6,786 nucleotides of DNA, taken from positions 1 to 6,786 of the forward strand of contig DCGV01000094.1 of the NCBI GenBank assembly GCA_002314725.1, given 5' to 3'. Position numbers and translations under genes: made by a program. This DNA is from Bacteroidales bacterium UBA1769. Its GTDB lineage: Bacteria > Bacteroidota > Bacteroidia > Bacteroidales > UBA932. Of this stretch, positions 6,679-6,786 are shown piece after piece. The number at the start of each line of letters is the position of its first letter. Position 1 is the first letter of the stretch. The notes under the pieces are model-generated. The model saw only the letters and a program-made list of their open reading frames with translations, had not been told where the DNA came from and did not search any database.

Positions 6679-6786
6679 ATGACTTTGCTGGCGGAAGCGC
6701 AGCAAGTCGGTCGGCATCTGCTGCTGAGAGGCCTGTCCACCCGCGGACAGGGGCAGCGGGTGGGGCCCGCCGGAGACAAGTTCCGC
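6679..6786 (+). CDS. Possible 5' end of a GC-rich gene, truncated by the window edge
   Basis: ATG at 6679 opens a 36-codon frame running off the window, with 28 of 36 third positions G or C. It encodes a short stretch rich in Leu, Gly, Arg and Gln that I do not recognise. The opposite-strand frame across 6673-6786 is equally open, so coding and strand are both uncertain. It lies 33 bases beyond the last operon gene and differs strongly from it in base composition. Confidence 0.2.
   Translation, partial: MTLLAEAQQVGRHLLLRGLSTRGQGQRVGPAGDKFR
6732..6770. repeat. Two adjacent inverted repeats with complementary loop
   Basis: CCTGTCC (6732-6738) and GGACAGG (6745-6751) form a perfect 7-bp stem around the loop ACCCGC. 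GCGGG (6756-6760) and CCCGC (6766-6770) can form a second 5-bp stem. In addition, CCACCCGC (6737-6744), which spans the first loop, is perfectly complementary to GCGGGTGG (6756-6763), so a pseudoknot or alternative fold is possible. No T-run follows, so this is not a typical intrinsic terminator. In DNA this GC-rich, some complementarity is expected by chance. Confidence 0.45.

Larger units (their letters stand above)
6646..6786. other. Post-operon region with sharp rise in GC content
   Basis: After the last stop (TAA followed by TAG) about 30 bases of ordinary composition give way, from roughly 6673-6680, to DNA that is about 69% GC by hand count over 6679-6786, clearly richer than the operon. 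No T-rich intrinsic terminator is seen. Two frames are open to the right edge: a plus-strand frame starting ATG at 6679 (begins MTLLAEAQQVGRHLLLRGLS), and a minus-strand frame ending with TGA at 6675-6673 (ends QQQMPTDLLRFRQQSHI). Both show similarly high third-position GC, so I cannot say which, if either, is a gene. The composition step suggests a boundary with a different replicon or element. Confidence 0.6.

Noticed and set aside
6732..6751. 7-bp stem as the operon's intrinsic terminator
   Set aside because: It is 86 bases past the stop, no T-run follows it, and it lies in the GC-rich segment that may belong to another unit.
1..6786. CRISPR array, tRNA, rRNA or insertion sequence
   Set aside because: No regularly spaced direct repeats, cloverleaf-like sequence, rRNA core motif or transposase domain was seen; nearly all the window is occupied by the five genes.

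Overview
The window carries one tightly packed block of five plus-strand genes (positions 14-6645) followed by about 140 bases of abruptly GC-richer DNA. The genes are moderately AT-rich, and four of the five prefer ATG starts with no Shine-Dalgarno-like purine tract. That suits a gut-type Bacteroidota (Bacteroides, Parabacteroides or Prevotella group). The host assignment is inference; no taxonomic marker gene is present.

Layout: (1) 14-808, a protein whose C-terminal half resembles DpnII/MboI-type restriction endonucleases, but with the usual catalytic motif apparently degenerate; (2) 805-2100, a ParB-like protein with a DGNRRAS box; (3) 2110-4074, a SNF2-type superfamily 2 helicase/translocase with all main ATPase motifs; (4) 4043-5008, a protein with an N-terminal winged-helix-like region and a C-terminal DUF3883-type PD-(D/E)XK nuclease domain that keeps its acidic and lysine residues; (5) 5011-6645, a multidomain protein joining a head domain seen in many HNH/McrA-type modified-DNA endonucleases, a DUF4268 domain and a C-terminal domain normally found in HNH restriction enzymes, but without an HNH motif. 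Junctions overlap (TAATG, ATGA, 32 bp, and 2-4 bp around GTGACAATG) or are separated by only 9 bp, so the genes are almost certainly cotranscribed and translationally coupled. The operon probably begins upstream of the window.

Inferred joint function: an anti-phage or anti-plasmid DNA-targeting system. It has a DNA motor (gene 3), one apparently active nuclease (gene 4), a ParB-like NTP-dependent clamp or switch (gene 2), and two proteins built from restriction-enzyme recognition parts that seem to lack catalytic residues (genes 1 and 5). I do not recognise this five-gene combination as a named defence system, and its function is a hypothesis from domain content.

The 3' tail (from about 6673) is about 69% GC by hand count over 6679-6786. 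It contains short complementary segments and open frames on both strands that run off the window. It looks like a different genetic unit, possibly the backbone of an integrative element carrying this operon as cargo.
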